Shown piece after piece: positions 24,519 through 32,843 of a stretch of DNA of 64,000 bases; the stretch's first letter is position 1; every line of letters starts with the position of its first letter. The translations under genes were made by a program, and so were the position numbers. The stretch covers positions 39,385 to 103,384 of the forward strand of contig NZ_JAPVRC010000009.1 of NCBI RefSeq assembly GCF_030345335.1, read 5' to 3'. The notes under the pieces were generated by a model. The model saw nothing but the letters and a program-made list of their open reading frames with translations, was not told where the DNA came from and did not search any database. Source of the stretch: Halobacillus campisalis (GTDB taxonomy: Bacteria; Bacillota; Bacilli; Bacillales; Halobacillaceae).

Positions 24519-25079
24519 TTAGTGATAAGCTTCTTCTTTTTGTGCTTCTGCAAAAGGAATAAATTGTTCGATAACGTTATCAAGAAAGTCGACCGTCTGT
24601 TTGTCGTGCAGATGTCCATCGGTGTCCATCTTATCTTGGATCTTTCCGATTAGAATCTCATTACCAGGCAGCACATTCGCGCCCATTCCAGGAGAGTTCA
24701 AGATTTGACGGAGCTGCATTTGAGCTCGTACGGTTCCAAGAACACCCATCGTGGCACCTGCTATGAAGGTGGCTTTATTCGCCATTTCACGTTCCCCGCG
24801 GGACAGCCAGTCCAGTGCATTTTTAAGCACACCGGGGATTGAATGATTGAATTCAGGCGTTACGATTAGAAAAGCATCGGCATCAGCGACTTCTGCTTTA
24901 AAGCGCTGCACAGAAGGGGGAGTTTCATTCTCGACATCCTGATCATAAAAAGCTAAATCGCGAATAGGGACAACATGGATATCTAAACGACCTTTGTATC
25001 TTTCTTTCATAAAATTAGTCAATTTCATGTTATAAGAATCTTTACGAAGACTTCCGACAAGAGCCGCTACTTTTATCAT
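24519..25079 (-). CDS. NADPH-dependent FMN reductase / azoreductase-like
   Basis: This 186-residue flavodoxin-like protein begins MIKVAALVGSLRKDSYNMKL, the FMN-binding GS-R--S-N loop of the YhdA/ArsH-like NADPH:FMN reductases. It contains FLIVTPEFNHSIPGVLKNAL (about 75-94) with the conserved TPEYN-S-PG-LKNA-DW motif, and GATMGVLGTVRAQMQLR. Enzymes of this group reduce quinones, azo dyes or FMN. ATG at 25079 follows AGGAGG at 9 bases; a longer in-frame version from 25130 lacks a ribosome binding site. It stands alone between two other monocistronic genes. Confidence 0.85.
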   Translation of the reverse strand: MIKVAALVGSLRKDSYNMKLTNFMKERYKGRLDIHVVPIRDLAFYDQDVENETPPSVQRFKAEVADADAFLIVTPEFNHSIPGVLKNALDWLSRGEREMANKATFIAGATMGVLGTVRAQMQLRQILNSPGMGANVLPGNEILIGKIQDKMDTDGHLHDKQTVDFLDNVIEQFIPFAEAQKEEAYH

Positions 25080-25324
25080 AATAAATCCTCCTAGATATAC
25101 ATTGCATAATCCTATTATAAAGGCCGTCATGGCAACTTTCTAATCATCTGCATCCTCTTTATTATGCCATGGTAAAAAAATCACCGTAATATGTCAAAAA
25201 ATTTGTAAAAAAAACTATTGCGTTACCCCCCTTATAGGGAGTAGAATTTTCTTAAATTCTTTAGTTTTAGTGTGAATGAATCTGGGAATTATATTAATAT
25301 ACTAACGTAAGGGAGGTAATCAAA

Positions 25325-25480
25325 ATGACCATGCTTTATTCCAAAGCTCGTGAACTATTCGATCAAGATTATAAGAATAGTGAAGAAGCTAAGGAATCTC
25401 AAAAGACAGCTTCCACAAAAGTGGAGCGCACAAAAAGCGGCAAGCTTCTAATGCCATTCCGTAAAAACAAGCGGAAATAA
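25325..25480 (+). CDS. Small basic hypothetical protein (51 residues)
   Basis: ATG at 25325 is preceded by GGGAGGTAATCAAA, a good ribosome binding site. The product starts MTMLYSKARELFDQDYKNSE and ends SGKLLMPFRKNKRK, with an acidic first half and a very basic tail. No family was recognised. It is a separate small gene between divergent neighbours. Confidence 0.6.
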   Translation: MTMLYSKARELFDQDYKNSEEAKESQKTASTKVERTKSGKLLMPFRKNKRK

Positions 25481-25505
25481 TGACTAAGAAGTGGTGACGG
25501 TAGCT

Positions 25506-25583
25506 ATGAGAAAATATAACAAACAAATAACGAGGGATTGGCCGAAAGCTGTTCCCTGGAATCAACGTCTTAACAGAAAATAA
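25506..25583 (+). CDS. Possible 25-residue peptide
   Basis: An ATG-to-TAA frame (MRKYNKQITRDWPKAVPWNQ, then RLNRK) follows the 51-residue gene by 25 bases. The ribosome binding site is weak. The last codons overlap the first strand of a terminator stem. It may be a real basic peptide or chance. Confidence 0.3.
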   Translation: MRKYNKQITRDWPKAVPWNQRLNRK

Positions 25584-25607
25584 GTTAGGGCGTTGATTTT
25601 TTTTGTG
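25560..25607 (+). terminator. Terminator of the small-protein unit
   Basis: AATCAACG/CGTTGATT with an intervening 23-base loop and eight T residues. Confidence 0.6.
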
Positions 25608-25665
25608 GATAAAAGTTTGAAGTCTCTAAAAAAGTGTAATCTTTATCATAAAAGGAGGCTTCATC

Positions 25666-26472
25666 ATGAACGTATTCTCAAACGAAGCATTATCAGGGCA
25701 CCATATACTTATTACCGGGGCGACCGGAGGTATCGGTTACGAAACAGCAGTCGAAGCGGTAAAAGCCGGAGCTGCTGTCACGATTACAGGAAGAGACGAA
25801 GAGAAACTTAAAGCTTTAGAGGAAGCATGCATGAATGTGGACAGCGATGCCAAAGTGTTCTCTGCCCCTGCTGATATGAATGATCAGGAAGCTCGTAAAG
25901 GGCTGGTTTCTGAAGCGGCTGAACAACAGGGACCAATAACAGGGCTAGTCAATTCTGCTGGAGTAATCGGCGGCGGTCCTTTAGACGAGATATCAGAAGA
26001 AGATCTTCGATCGGTCATGGAATTAAACTACTTTTCGACAGTTTTACTGACTCAGGAAGTTTATAAACATATGAAACAACAATCGAACCCGAGAGGAGCC
26101 ATCGTGAATTTATCCTCATTGTCTGGTTTGAGAGGAACACATAGTAACATCGCCTACAGTGCCTCAAAATTTGCGGTCACAGGCTTCACTCAATCTCTTG
26201 CTGTAGAAGCGATAGAACACAACATCCGGGTCAACGCCGTATGTCCCGGCTATGTTGATACGGCAATGGGCCAGCAAGCGATCAAAAGTAAGGGCGAGCG
26301 TGAGGGACGCAGCTACGAGGAACAGTTAAAGATGGCTGAAGCTGGGATTCCGTCCGGTCAGTTGAGCACTCCAGGAGAAGTGTCCCGTGCCATTATCTTT
26401 TTATTGTCAGACGCTTCTTCAAATATCATAGGAGAGTCTATGAAAATTTCTGGAGGAAGCGTCATGAGGTAA
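25666..26472 (+). CDS. Short-chain dehydrogenase/reductase (SDR)
   Basis: This 268-residue classical SDR has the nucleotide loop TGATGGIG at residues 17-24, NSAG at 96-99 (NNAG in most members), a catalytic Ser at 150/151, and YSASK with Tyr164 and Lys168. VCPGYVDTAM follows. It is cytosolic, NAD(P)-dependent, with an alcohol, ketone or 3-oxoacyl substrate that cannot be told. AAGGAGG precedes ATG 25666. It is followed after 51 bases by the ThiF/MoeB-like gene on the same strand. Confidence 0.88.
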   Translation: MNVFSNEALSGHHILITGATGGIGYETAVEAVKAGAAVTITGRDEEKLKALEEACMNVDSDAKVFSAPADMNDQEARKGLVSEAAEQQGPITGLVNSAGVIGGGPLDEISEEDLRSVMELNYFSTVLLTQEVYKHMKQQSNPRGAIVNLSSLSGLRGTHSNIAYSASKFAVTGFTQSLAVEAIEHNIRVNAVCPGYVDTAMGQQAIKSKGEREGRSYEEQLKMAEAGIPSGQLSTPGEVSRAIIFLLSDASSNIIGESMKISGGSVMR

Positions 26473-26523
26473 CTTCATGATAAAATAATTCAAAGTCTAT
26501 CATGAATGAACGGAGGAGCAAGT

Positions 26524-27540
26524 ATGGCTCAAGATCGCTATTCACGTCAGCACCTCTTTACACCTATTGGTGAAAAAGGACAAAACAAAATAAAGTCGAA
26601 ACATGTGTTGATTCTTGGAGCTGGTGCTCTTGGGACAAGCAGTGCAGAGCAACTCGTCAGATCAGGTATCGGTAAGCTGACGATAGTGGATCGGGACTAT
26701 GTGGAATGGAGTAACCTGCAAAGACAGCAGCTATTTGAAGAGGAAGATGCGCGCAGCCGTACTCCCAAAGCGGTTGCCGCCAAAGAAAAGCTGCAGCTTT
26801 ACAATTCAGAAGTGACGATCGAAGCCTATATTATGGATGTTCAGCGAGAAGAGATGGAATTTCTTATTCCGACTGTGGATATCGTGTTAGATGCTACAGA
26901 TAATTTTGACACGCGGATGTTGCTTAATGACTGCTGCCAAAAGTATGCTACACCCTGGATTTATGGCGGATGTGTAGGAAGTCATGGGATGAGTTTCACA
27001 ATAGTTCCCGGGGAAACCCCATGCCTGCATTGTCTGCTGGAATCTGTACCCTTAGGAGGGGCTACATGTGACACGGCGGGTATCATCAGTCCCGCTGTAC
27101 ATATGGTAACAGCACACCAGGTGGCAGAAGCTTTAAAGCTGTTAGTAGGTGACTATGACGCCCTGTTTCATAAACTGATCACTTTTGATCTATGGAACCA
27201 TCAATATTCTGGAGTGAAAGTCGGCCGCGCAAAAAATAAAGATTGTCCTTCCTGCGGTGAAAACCCGTCCTACCCCTTCTTGTCTTTAGAACATCAAACG
27301 AAAACGGCAGTGCTCTGCGGCCGTGATACGGTTCAAATACGTCCTGGACAAAAAGTGGAGAGGAATTTTGAAGAATTGAAAGCGGCAATTCCAGCAGGGA
27401 ACGTAGAGGAGAATCCATTTTTGCTATCTTTTCAAACGAATGATTACCGCATGGTTTTTTTCAAAGATGGACGAGTTCTGATTCATGGTACAAAAGATGT
27501 GACCGAAGCCCGTCGTCTGTACCATAAGGTCGTAGGGTGA
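26524..27540 (+). CDS. ThiF/MoeB-type adenylyltransferase
   Basis: This 338-residue E1-like enzyme activates the C-terminal glycine of a sulfur carrier protein (ThiS or MoaD) with ATP. It has RYSRQHLFTPIG at the N-terminus, the ATP loop HVLILGAGALGTSSAEQLVR (about 29-48), DRDYVEWSNLQRQQLF, DATDNFDTR (about 124) and GATCDTAGIISPAVH. The zinc cysteines are in CLHCLLE and CPSCGE. The C-terminal 80 residues match the extra domain of B. subtilis ThiF/MoeB. I cannot choose between thiamine and molybdopterin pathways because no thi or moa genes are in the window. CGGAGGAGC precedes ATG 26524; a longer start at 26506 is not supported. Confidence 0.85.
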   Translation: MAQDRYSRQHLFTPIGEKGQNKIKSKHVLILGAGALGTSSAEQLVRSGIGKLTIVDRDYVEWSNLQRQQLFEEEDARSRTPKAVAAKEKLQLYNSEVTIEAYIMDVQREEMEFLIPTVDIVLDATDNFDTRMLLNDCCQKYATPWIYGGCVGSHGMSFTIVPGETPCLHCLLESVPLGGATCDTAGIISPAVHMVTAHQVAEALKLLVGDYDALFHKLITFDLWNHQYSGVKVGRAKNKDCPSCGENPSYPFLSLEHQTKTAVLCGRDTVQIRPGQKVERNFEELKAAIPAGNVEENPFLLSFQTNDYRMVFFKDGRVLIHGTKDVTEARRLYHKVVG

Positions 27541-27618
27541 ACAGAAAGCGTGTTTTAGTTTAGCAATAACAGGGAAACATAACCAATAAGAAACCAAATC
27601 GGGTAGGAGGTTATCAAC

Positions 27619-27702
27619 ATGGGGAGATTGCTTAAACGTGCGATTAAATATGGTCCAATGATATATCCATTAATTAGAAAGTTCATGCGGAAACGCAGGT
27701 AA
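27619..27702 (+). CDS. Small cationic amphipathic protein (27 residues)
   Basis: ATG is 8-9 bases after AGGAGG, a near-perfect ribosome binding site. The peptide starts MGRLLKRAIKYGPMIYPLIR and ends KFMRKRR, strongly basic with one hydrophobic stretch, and should be membrane-associated. A terminator follows 15 bases later, so it is a separate small gene. I do not recognise a named family. Confidence 0.6.
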   Translation: MGRLLKRAIKYGPMIYPLIRKFMRKRR

Positions 27703-27716
27703 AAAAGTAAGGAAGG

Positions 27717-27748
27717 AAAACGTGCCGGACGAGGCACGTTTTTTTTAT
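27717..27748 (+). terminator. Terminator of the 27-residue gene
   Basis: Perfect stem ACGTGCC/GGCACGT followed by eight T residues. Confidence 0.88.
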
Positions 27749-27819
27749 AGGATAATATAAAAGAAATTTAAGGCGGAATGTATTATCATTAAGCCATATG
27801 CGGGAAGGAGGAGATTTAT

Positions 27820-28974
27820 ATGGATAGATGGGAATCTACACCTATGATACGTTTTTTCGGGGGCAGGAATCTACTTTACATACTGGCAGTTATCCTGTTC
27901 GTCGGAATCAATGTTTTAGTATATACACAAGTTTCTTTCATTTTCCATCCAATCGTCATTTTCATTGAAACAGCCGCTTTGCCCGTCATATTTACAGTGG
28001 TTGTCTATTATTTATTGAGTCCTTTCATAAGACTGTTAGAGCGTTTCGGTCTTAAGCGGATTTGGGGGATACTGATTACTTTAGCTATTGTGGCTGGTGT
28101 GATCACATTGATTGTATTTTTGATCATTCCTTTTCTGGAAAGACAGTTCTTGAGTCTGGCTCAGGAATTGCCTCAATATTTAATGGAATTGGCAGATTCC
28201 ATCCATAGTTGGATGAAGAATTCAATTTTTGCAGGCTACTACAACGATTTGTTCCGGGACCTTGAGGGGACCCTTGGGCAGGTTTCTGAGAATTTTTCAA
28301 CTTATGCTGGAAATACAGTAGAAGGTTTGACGACATTTATATCCACTGTGACAAACGTGATTATTGCCTTAATTACGCTGCCGTTCATTTTATTTTACCT
28401 TTTAAAAGATGGGGAAAAATTCCCGAATATGATTTTAAAAATTTTCCCGCCAAAGGTTCGTCCGGAGCTTTCCAGTGTATTTAAAGGGATCGATCACCAG
28501 CTCAGTGCTTATATACAAGGGCAGATCATCGTCAGCTTCTGTATAGGTGTGATGATGTATATCGGTTTTCTCATCATCGGCCTTGACTATGCGTTATTGC
28601 TTGCGGCTATAGCAAGTGTCACAAGTGTCGTGCCGTATCTTGGACCTATGATTGCGATTATTCCAGCGTTGATCATTGCTATTGTCACGTCTCCATTCAT
28701 GCTCTTGAAGCTTACTTTAGTATGGACAGTCGTCCAGTTGTTAGAAGGAAAGTTCATATCCCCGCAAATTATGGGGAAACGACTGCATGTCCATCCCGTT
28801 ACTATCATATTCGTCTTATTAACGGCGGGCCATTTATTCGGGGTGCTTGGTATCATTGTAGCTATCCCGGCCTACGCTATCATCAAAGTTGTCGTCACTC
28901 ATTTGTTTTACTGGTTTCAACGCAGGTTCAATAAATATGCGGAACCTGAGAATCAGTACGGAACTACGAAATAA
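27820..28974 (+). CDS. AI-2E family transporter (PerM-like)
   Basis: This 384-residue protein of the AI-2 exporter superfamily has about eight membrane segments, with a soluble amphipathic region (about 105-165) between the early helices and the conserved core. Core features are FILFYLLKDGEKFP (about 190), the IQGQIIVSFCIGVMMYIGF region, YLGPMIAIIPALIIA, and SPQIMGKRLHVHP near 320. The family includes TqsA, PerM and sodium/proton antiporters described in halophilic bacilli, so an ion-transport role is as likely as AI-2 export. AAGGAGGAG precedes ATG 27820. No terminator was seen before the repeat remnant that follows. Confidence 0.87.
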   Translation: MDRWESTPMIRFFGGRNLLYILAVILFVGINVLVYTQVSFIFHPIVIFIETAALPVIFTVVVYYLLSPFIRLLERFGLKRIWGILITLAIVAGVITLIVFLIIPFLERQFLSLAQELPQYLMELADSIHSWMKNSIFAGYYNDLFRDLEGTLGQVSENFSTYAGNTVEGLTTFISTVTNVIIALITLPFILFYLLKDGEKFPNMILKIFPPKVRPELSSVFKGIDHQLSAYIQGQIIVSFCIGVMMYIGFLIIGLDYALLLAAIASVTSVVPYLGPMIAIIPALIIAIVTSPFMLLKLTLVWTVVQLLEGKFISPQIMGKRLHVHPVTIIFVLLTAGHLFGVLGIIVAIPAYAIIKVVVTHLFYWFQRRFNKYAEPENQYGTTK

Positions 28975-28979
28975 AAGCG

Positions 28980-29090
28980 TCTGTTACAGCGGGCTCCTTT
29001 GGGATGCAGAACATGGTGAGATCTCGCAGGGCGTCAGACCATGGAAAGTGATCCATTACCGGTTCAAGCTCTACTTTTAGTAACGGAAAT
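28980..29090. repeat. Degraded repeat remnant
   Basis: Short pieces such as GGTGAGATCTCGCAGGGCGTC and the AAGCTCTA flank match the A module, but the arms no longer pair. It touches the next island. Confidence 0.45.
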
Positions 29091-29182
29091 TTCTAAGTTA
29101 AAGCCTCTGGTAAGTTTTAATGTTTATATTCATATAAACTCCCTCTTCTTGAAGACTTAGTTTCGAGACATAGTGTGACTTT

Positions 29183-29304
29183 AGGGGCGGAAGGAAACGG
29201 TTCGCTTTCCGTGGGACGGGCGCTGAGCCTCCTCGAGCTTCGCTCTGTGGGGTCTCACCTGTCCCGCTCATCCCACAGGAGTCTCACCGTTTCCTTCCGC
29301 CCCT
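29183..29304. repeat. A-module palindrome, arm class 3
   Basis: Arms AGGGGCGGAAGGAAACGGT (29183-29201) and the exact complement at 29286-29304 make a 19-bp stem around the shared core. GTTTCGAGACA to the left and TGTCTCGAAAC to the right extend the symmetry outward. Confidence 0.88.
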
Positions 29305-29486
29305 TACCATATAAGTGTCTCGAAACCGCTGCAAGGAAAAGCAGCAATCTAAATCTAAGCAAGTGATCGAAAGACTTGCTGTATAGCGTTTTCTGCCTAC
29401 AGAACAGCAATGAAGGAAGTCGCTCCTTATGTGGGGCGTTTCTCATATCTATCGAATGGGGTTGTTGGGAAGCTGCGAGACGCCCT

Positions 29487-29637
29487 TTGTAAAAGCGGAA
29501 GCGCTTCGTTCAGCGGCGTATGGACTGGACTGAGCTGTCGGAGATAAAGGAAACACGAAGAACGGAGTGATTCGATGTTGACTTATCGTACAGAAGTGAA
29601 GGAAGTCTCAGTAGCCGCTAAGCGCTGGAGCTGGATA
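29487..29637 (+). repeat. C module, copy 3
   Basis: It is nearly identical to the copy at 13497-13647. It follows a B arm ending GCGAGACGCC and is followed by the GTGTAAGAGGTGGGA junction seen in copy 2. Confidence 0.8.
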
Positions 29638-29964
29638 GCCCCCCCTGAGATATATGAACGGATTCACGCCCTAGACTATTAAGGTGTAAGAGGTGGGATG
29701 AGAGTGATTGGTGAGATCCCGGAAGGCGGCAGCCTGAGGAAGCTCACTGCACTCCCACGGAAAGCGAGCCCATTCCTAAAACCACCTTCCACTCATCCCG
29801 ATGACGGAACCGCAGAGATACTACTGGGTTTCAGCCCGAGGAAGCTCGCCAGTTCCCCACAAGAAAGCGAATAGCTTCCCAACCACCCCTGACCCCCTCA
29901 CCAAATATATCGAAATCAAGTCTTTCGCTATCCTGCCATATAGCTTAATAACTTTTTATGAAAA

Positions 29965-30012
29965 AACAGACAAAAGCGCTTGGATAATAAAATCCAAGCG
30001 CTTTTGTCTGTT
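29965..30012. terminator. Long perfect hairpin, bidirectional terminator
   Basis: A 21-bp perfect stem (29965-29985 with 29992-30012) has a six-base loop. It lies 50 bases past the stop of the minus-strand GNAT gene. The stem is unusually long for a simple terminator, and its centre contains AAAGCGCTTGG, which resembles the C-module end. Confidence 0.65.
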
Positions 30013-30062
30013 AAATACACTGTTATTTAAGTGCTGAACTTATATTGAATTAGATTGTTCTA

Positions 30063-30503
30063 TTAATATTCATAATGGATGATCGCCAATCCATCATCGA
30101 CCTCCTGGTACTCCCTTTCACGAAAACCTAGAGATGCATACAGTTTCCTGGCAGGCACGTTCTTGGCTCCTGTGCTGACGATAATACGTTCAGCTTTGAA
30201 TTGAAGGATATAGGATAGTAAATTTTTCGCTATCCCCTTTCTAAAATGTGAAGGGGAGACGACTAATCGATGAATATCCACGGTTGCATCATTCCAGACG
30301 TAAGAAATAAAGCCGGCCAATTGATCGTCAACGTACCACCCGATAAAAGACTCAGAGCATGCTTTGATATCCTCGACAGTATCGTAAAGTCCAGGAATTC
30401 GGTCACTCCCGATCATATCGGCTTCGATTTGGTAAGCAGGACACTGAATACTGATGATTTTTTCTGCAATCCTTGTTTCATAGTGATTCAATGGCACGAT
30501 CAT
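30063..30503 (-). CDS. GNAT-family N-acetyltransferase
   Basis: This 146-residue protein has the acetyl-CoA loop motif VVSPSHFRKGIAKNLLSYIL (about 83-102), variant of R/Q-x-x-G-x-G/A. ARKLYASLGFRERE near residue 125 is the usual final strand-helix. The acceptor is unknown. AGGGGGGATTGCTTC precedes the ATG. Its start is 29 bases after the yeiH-like stop on the same strand, so both may share a transcript ending at the 29965 hairpin. Confidence 0.85.
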   Translation of the reverse strand: MIVPLNHYETRIAEKIISIQCPAYQIEADMIGSDRIPGLYDTVEDIKACSESFIGWYVDDQLAGFISYVWNDATVDIHRLVVSPSHFRKGIAKNLLSYILQFKAERIIVSTGAKNVPARKLYASLGFREREYQEVDDGLAIIHYEY

Positions 30504-30531
30504 GAAGCAATCCCCCCTCTATGTTAATAGA

Positions 30532-31521
30532 TTATACGATAAATGAGGTGACGATCGATAATAAAATAGAAGTCAAAACGACAGCAATGATAGGCTTGAA
30601 CGCCCGAGCGCGCGCATCACGCAGACTTACATTCAGTCCGAGACCAGCCATAGCCATCGTCAAAATGAATGAAGTAAGGCTGGAGATTCCATCCATTACC
30701 CCTTCTGAAACCGGGATGTAGACGCCGAGGACGAAACTCCCGAGTAAACTCATTATTAAAAAACCTGCTAAAAACCATGGAAAGGGAATGGATTGGTTCG
30801 ATGTGTTTTTATTCTTTTTCTTCATCATCCAGATTAACAGAATGCATAGAGGTACGAGAAGTGCTACACGACCAAGCTTCGCGAGTAAAGCCATAGCCAA
30901 ACCTTCCTCGCCTGCAGGATCGCCTGCAAGCACAGCATGGGCAACTTCATGTAAACTTAACCCGGCCCACATGCCATATACCTCCATTTCCATGGGAAGG
31001 AAAGGTCGCAGTAGGACATAGACGATGGCGAACACTGTGCCTACAAGAGAGATGATGCCGGCGCTTAATGCTGTATCTTCTTCCTTTGATTTTAAAATAG
31101 GGGAGACGGCCGCAATTGCTGACGCCCCGCATACCCCTGTCCCGATGCCTAATAGTAAAGAAAGTGATCGATCCGCCTTTAATGACCTGGCTAATAACAT
31201 CATCACTCCGATACTGAAAACAACGACGAGCAAGTCGCGGAGAATCAAGGGAACCCCCTCTTGTAAAATTAAGTTTATATTCAGCTTTAATCCAAATAAT
31301 ACAATAGCGATACGCAGTAAGTTTTTAGCGGAAAATTGTATACCTTTTCTTAATGGTTCTGGAAACCCGAAGAAATGCCGGTAGATTACGGCTAGTATAA
31401 TCGCAGCTGAAAGCGGACCGATGTGTCGGAACCCAGGCAGCAAGGCAATTAAGAATCCAACCCCGGCTACTGAGAAAGTAAAAGCGATTCCCAGCAGTAG
31501 CGATCGGTGCGTTTTGTTCAT
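30532..31521 (-). CDS. yeiH: YeiH-family putative anion (sulfate/sulfite) exporter
   Basis: This 329-residue membrane protein of UPF0324/PF03601 has about ten helices. Conserved segments are GIQFSAKNLLRIAIVLFGLK near residue 60, LLLGIGTGVCGASAIAAVSP (about 122-141) and LSLHEVAHAVLAG (about 188). Family members are annotated as putative sulfate exporters, and in enteric bacteria yeiH is paired with the LysR-type regulator yeiE. Here too a LysR gene diverges from it across a 117-base intergenic region, which supports control by that regulator. Given the sulfur-related genes elsewhere in the window, a role with sulfite or sulfate is plausible but inferred. Confidence 0.85.
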   Translation of the reverse strand: MNKTHRSLLLGIAFTFSVAGVGFLIALLPGFRHIGPLSAAIILAVIYRHFFGFPEPLRKGIQFSAKNLLRIAIVLFGLKLNINLILQEGVPLILRDLLVVVFSIGVMMLLARSLKADRSLSLLLGIGTGVCGASAIAAVSPILKSKEEDTALSAGIISLVGTVFAIVYVLLRPFLPMEMEVYGMWAGLSLHEVAHAVLAGDPAGEEGLAMALLAKLGRVALLVPLCILLIWMMKKKNKNTSNQSIPFPWFLAGFLIMSLLGSFVLGVYIPVSEGVMDGISSLTSFILTMAMAGLGLNVSLRDARARAFKPIIAVVLTSILLSIVTSFIV

Positions 31522-31638
31522 TATAGTGATCCTACCTTCTGATTTTGTATATGAAACACTATACGAGTGACCATATCATTAGTAAAATAAAAGTTTATAA
31601 TCTTAACGATCAATAATTTAAATGATGGGGGAGTGCCC

Positions 31639-32532
31639 ATGGATATAGACGCATTACAAACTTATATAGCCGTTATTGAGTTGGAGAGTTTTACAAAAGC
31701 TTCGCAGAGATTGAATTTATCTCAGCCAACAGTCAGCTTTCATATCAAGACATTGGAAGAACACTATGAAACAACGCTAATCGATCGTTCTCCGAAAAGG
31801 TTCCAGGTGACCAGTACGGGAGAGATCGTTTATCAAAGAGCGAAACAGATACTCGGAATTTTAGAAAAAGCTCAAAACGAAGTGTCCGAATACCATCATC
31901 AGCTCCGCGGGGAAATACGCATCGGGGCCAGTTACACGGTAGGTGAATATATTTTGCCGGGTATTCTAAAAGCCTTCGATCAGTTATATCCTGAAGTGGA
32001 TTTGAACGTAACCATTAAAAATACAGAAGAGATTAACACTGGTGTACAACTTCATGAGTTGGATATTGGGCTAGTGGAAGGGCAGGTCAATAAGAAAGAT
32101 TTATCTTCCCATCCCTTCATGGAAGACGAAATGGTTGTTGTCGTGCCAATCGATCATCCCCTGCGCTCTAAAGATGAGATTACGTTCAAGCAAATCCAGG
32201 ATCAGACGTGGATTTTTAGAGAAAGTGGATCCGGTACACGGGCCGTGCTGGAATCATTATTAGAAAGCTATAACGTCAGACCCCGAAAAATGATTACAAT
32301 CGGAAGTAATCATGGAGTGATACAAGGAGTGAAACAGAACCTCGGACTATCCCTGATATCTAAGACGGTCGCAGAGCATTCGAATGCTTTGGATTTAATT
32401 TTCCCACTTCCATTCATTAAGGTGCCGACTCGTTTCTTTTCCTACGTCACCCCGAATGATGAGAAGGAAATATCCAAGAATGCATCTGTATTTATTGATT
32501 TAGTGGAAGACTTGCATCCATTTAAAGAATAA
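31639..32532 (+). CDS. LysR-family regulator (YeiE/CysL-like), divergent from yeiH
   Basis: This 297-residue LysR regulator has the winged-helix domain (3-62, FTKASQRLNLSQPTVSFHIK) followed by a linker helix. A periplasmic-binding-like effector domain begins at about residue 90 (GEIRIGASYTVGEYILPGIL). The segment FRESGSGTRAVLE near 195 is typical of CysL/YeiE-type members. ATG at 31639 has GGGGGAG seven bases upstream; an in-frame GTG two codons earlier lies too near the site. It probably regulates yeiH and itself from the shared intergenic region. The effector is not known. Confidence 0.88.
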   Translation: MDIDALQTYIAVIELESFTKASQRLNLSQPTVSFHIKTLEEHYETTLIDRSPKRFQVTSTGEIVYQRAKQILGILEKAQNEVSEYHHQLRGEIRIGASYTVGEYILPGILKAFDQLYPEVDLNVTIKNTEEINTGVQLHELDIGLVEGQVNKKDLSSHPFMEDEMVVVVPIDHPLRSKDEITFKQIQDQTWIFRESGSGTRAVLESLLESYNVRPRKMITIGSNHGVIQGVKQNLGLSLISKTVAEHSNALDLIFPLPFIKVPTRFFSYVTPNDEKEISKNASVFIDLVEDLHPFKE

Positions 32533-32691
32533 ATGTGAAAAATCTGTGTAAAATATGCTGGAAACGGAATATTGAGATGGAATCTGGGGTATGGTTAGAT
32601 TAGAGAAAAATGAAACTATACCGATTCGTCAATCGTAAAGATGGTAGACCAGTCATTAATAACATAATCTTGTATAAACTGAGGTGAAATT

Positions 32692-32784
32692 ATGAAAAGC
32701 CTAGACCAGATCGTCGATTACTTAAAGACACTGGGAGTTGAGGTAGAAAAGGTATATAAGGCACCGAAAGAAGAAACGAGATAA
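32692..32784 (+). CDS. Small hypothetical protein (30 residues)
   Basis: ATG follows GAGGTGAAATT at a good distance. The peptide starts MKSLDQIVDYLKTLGVEVEK and ends VYKAPKEETR, helical and charged. A strong hairpin terminator lies 24 bases later. It is a plausible stand-alone small gene of no recognised family. Confidence 0.5.
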   Translation: MKSLDQIVDYLKTLGVEVEKVYKAPKEETR

Positions 32785-32807
32785 CATACGATCCTCTATA
32801 CATGAAA

Positions 32808-32843
32808 AAACAAGGTATGCCGGCCCGGAGCATACCTTGTTTT
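32808..32843. terminator. Bidirectional terminator
   Basis: Perfect stem AACAAGGTATGC/GCATACCTTGTT with a nine-base loop and T/A runs on both sides. It serves the 30-residue gene and the minus-strand MFS gene. Confidence 0.88.

Larger units (their letters stand above)
29103..29960. mobile_element. Composite repeat island 4
   Basis: This gene-free interval has, in order, a TTTATATTCATATAAACTCC end segment, an intact A palindrome of arm class 3 (29183-29304), a B arm (from 29456) interrupted by C (29487-29637), the right half of a class-1 A module (about 29690-29788), a B remnant (about 29815-29890), and the CTATCCTGCCATATAG end. It is a mosaic of at least three fused pieces. The right terminal inverted repeat is missing where the terminator at 29965 begins. 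Confidence 0.62.

Noticed and set aside
29175..30037. Frames of 60-80 codons in island 4
   Set aside because: Same repeat-derived translations as elsewhere.
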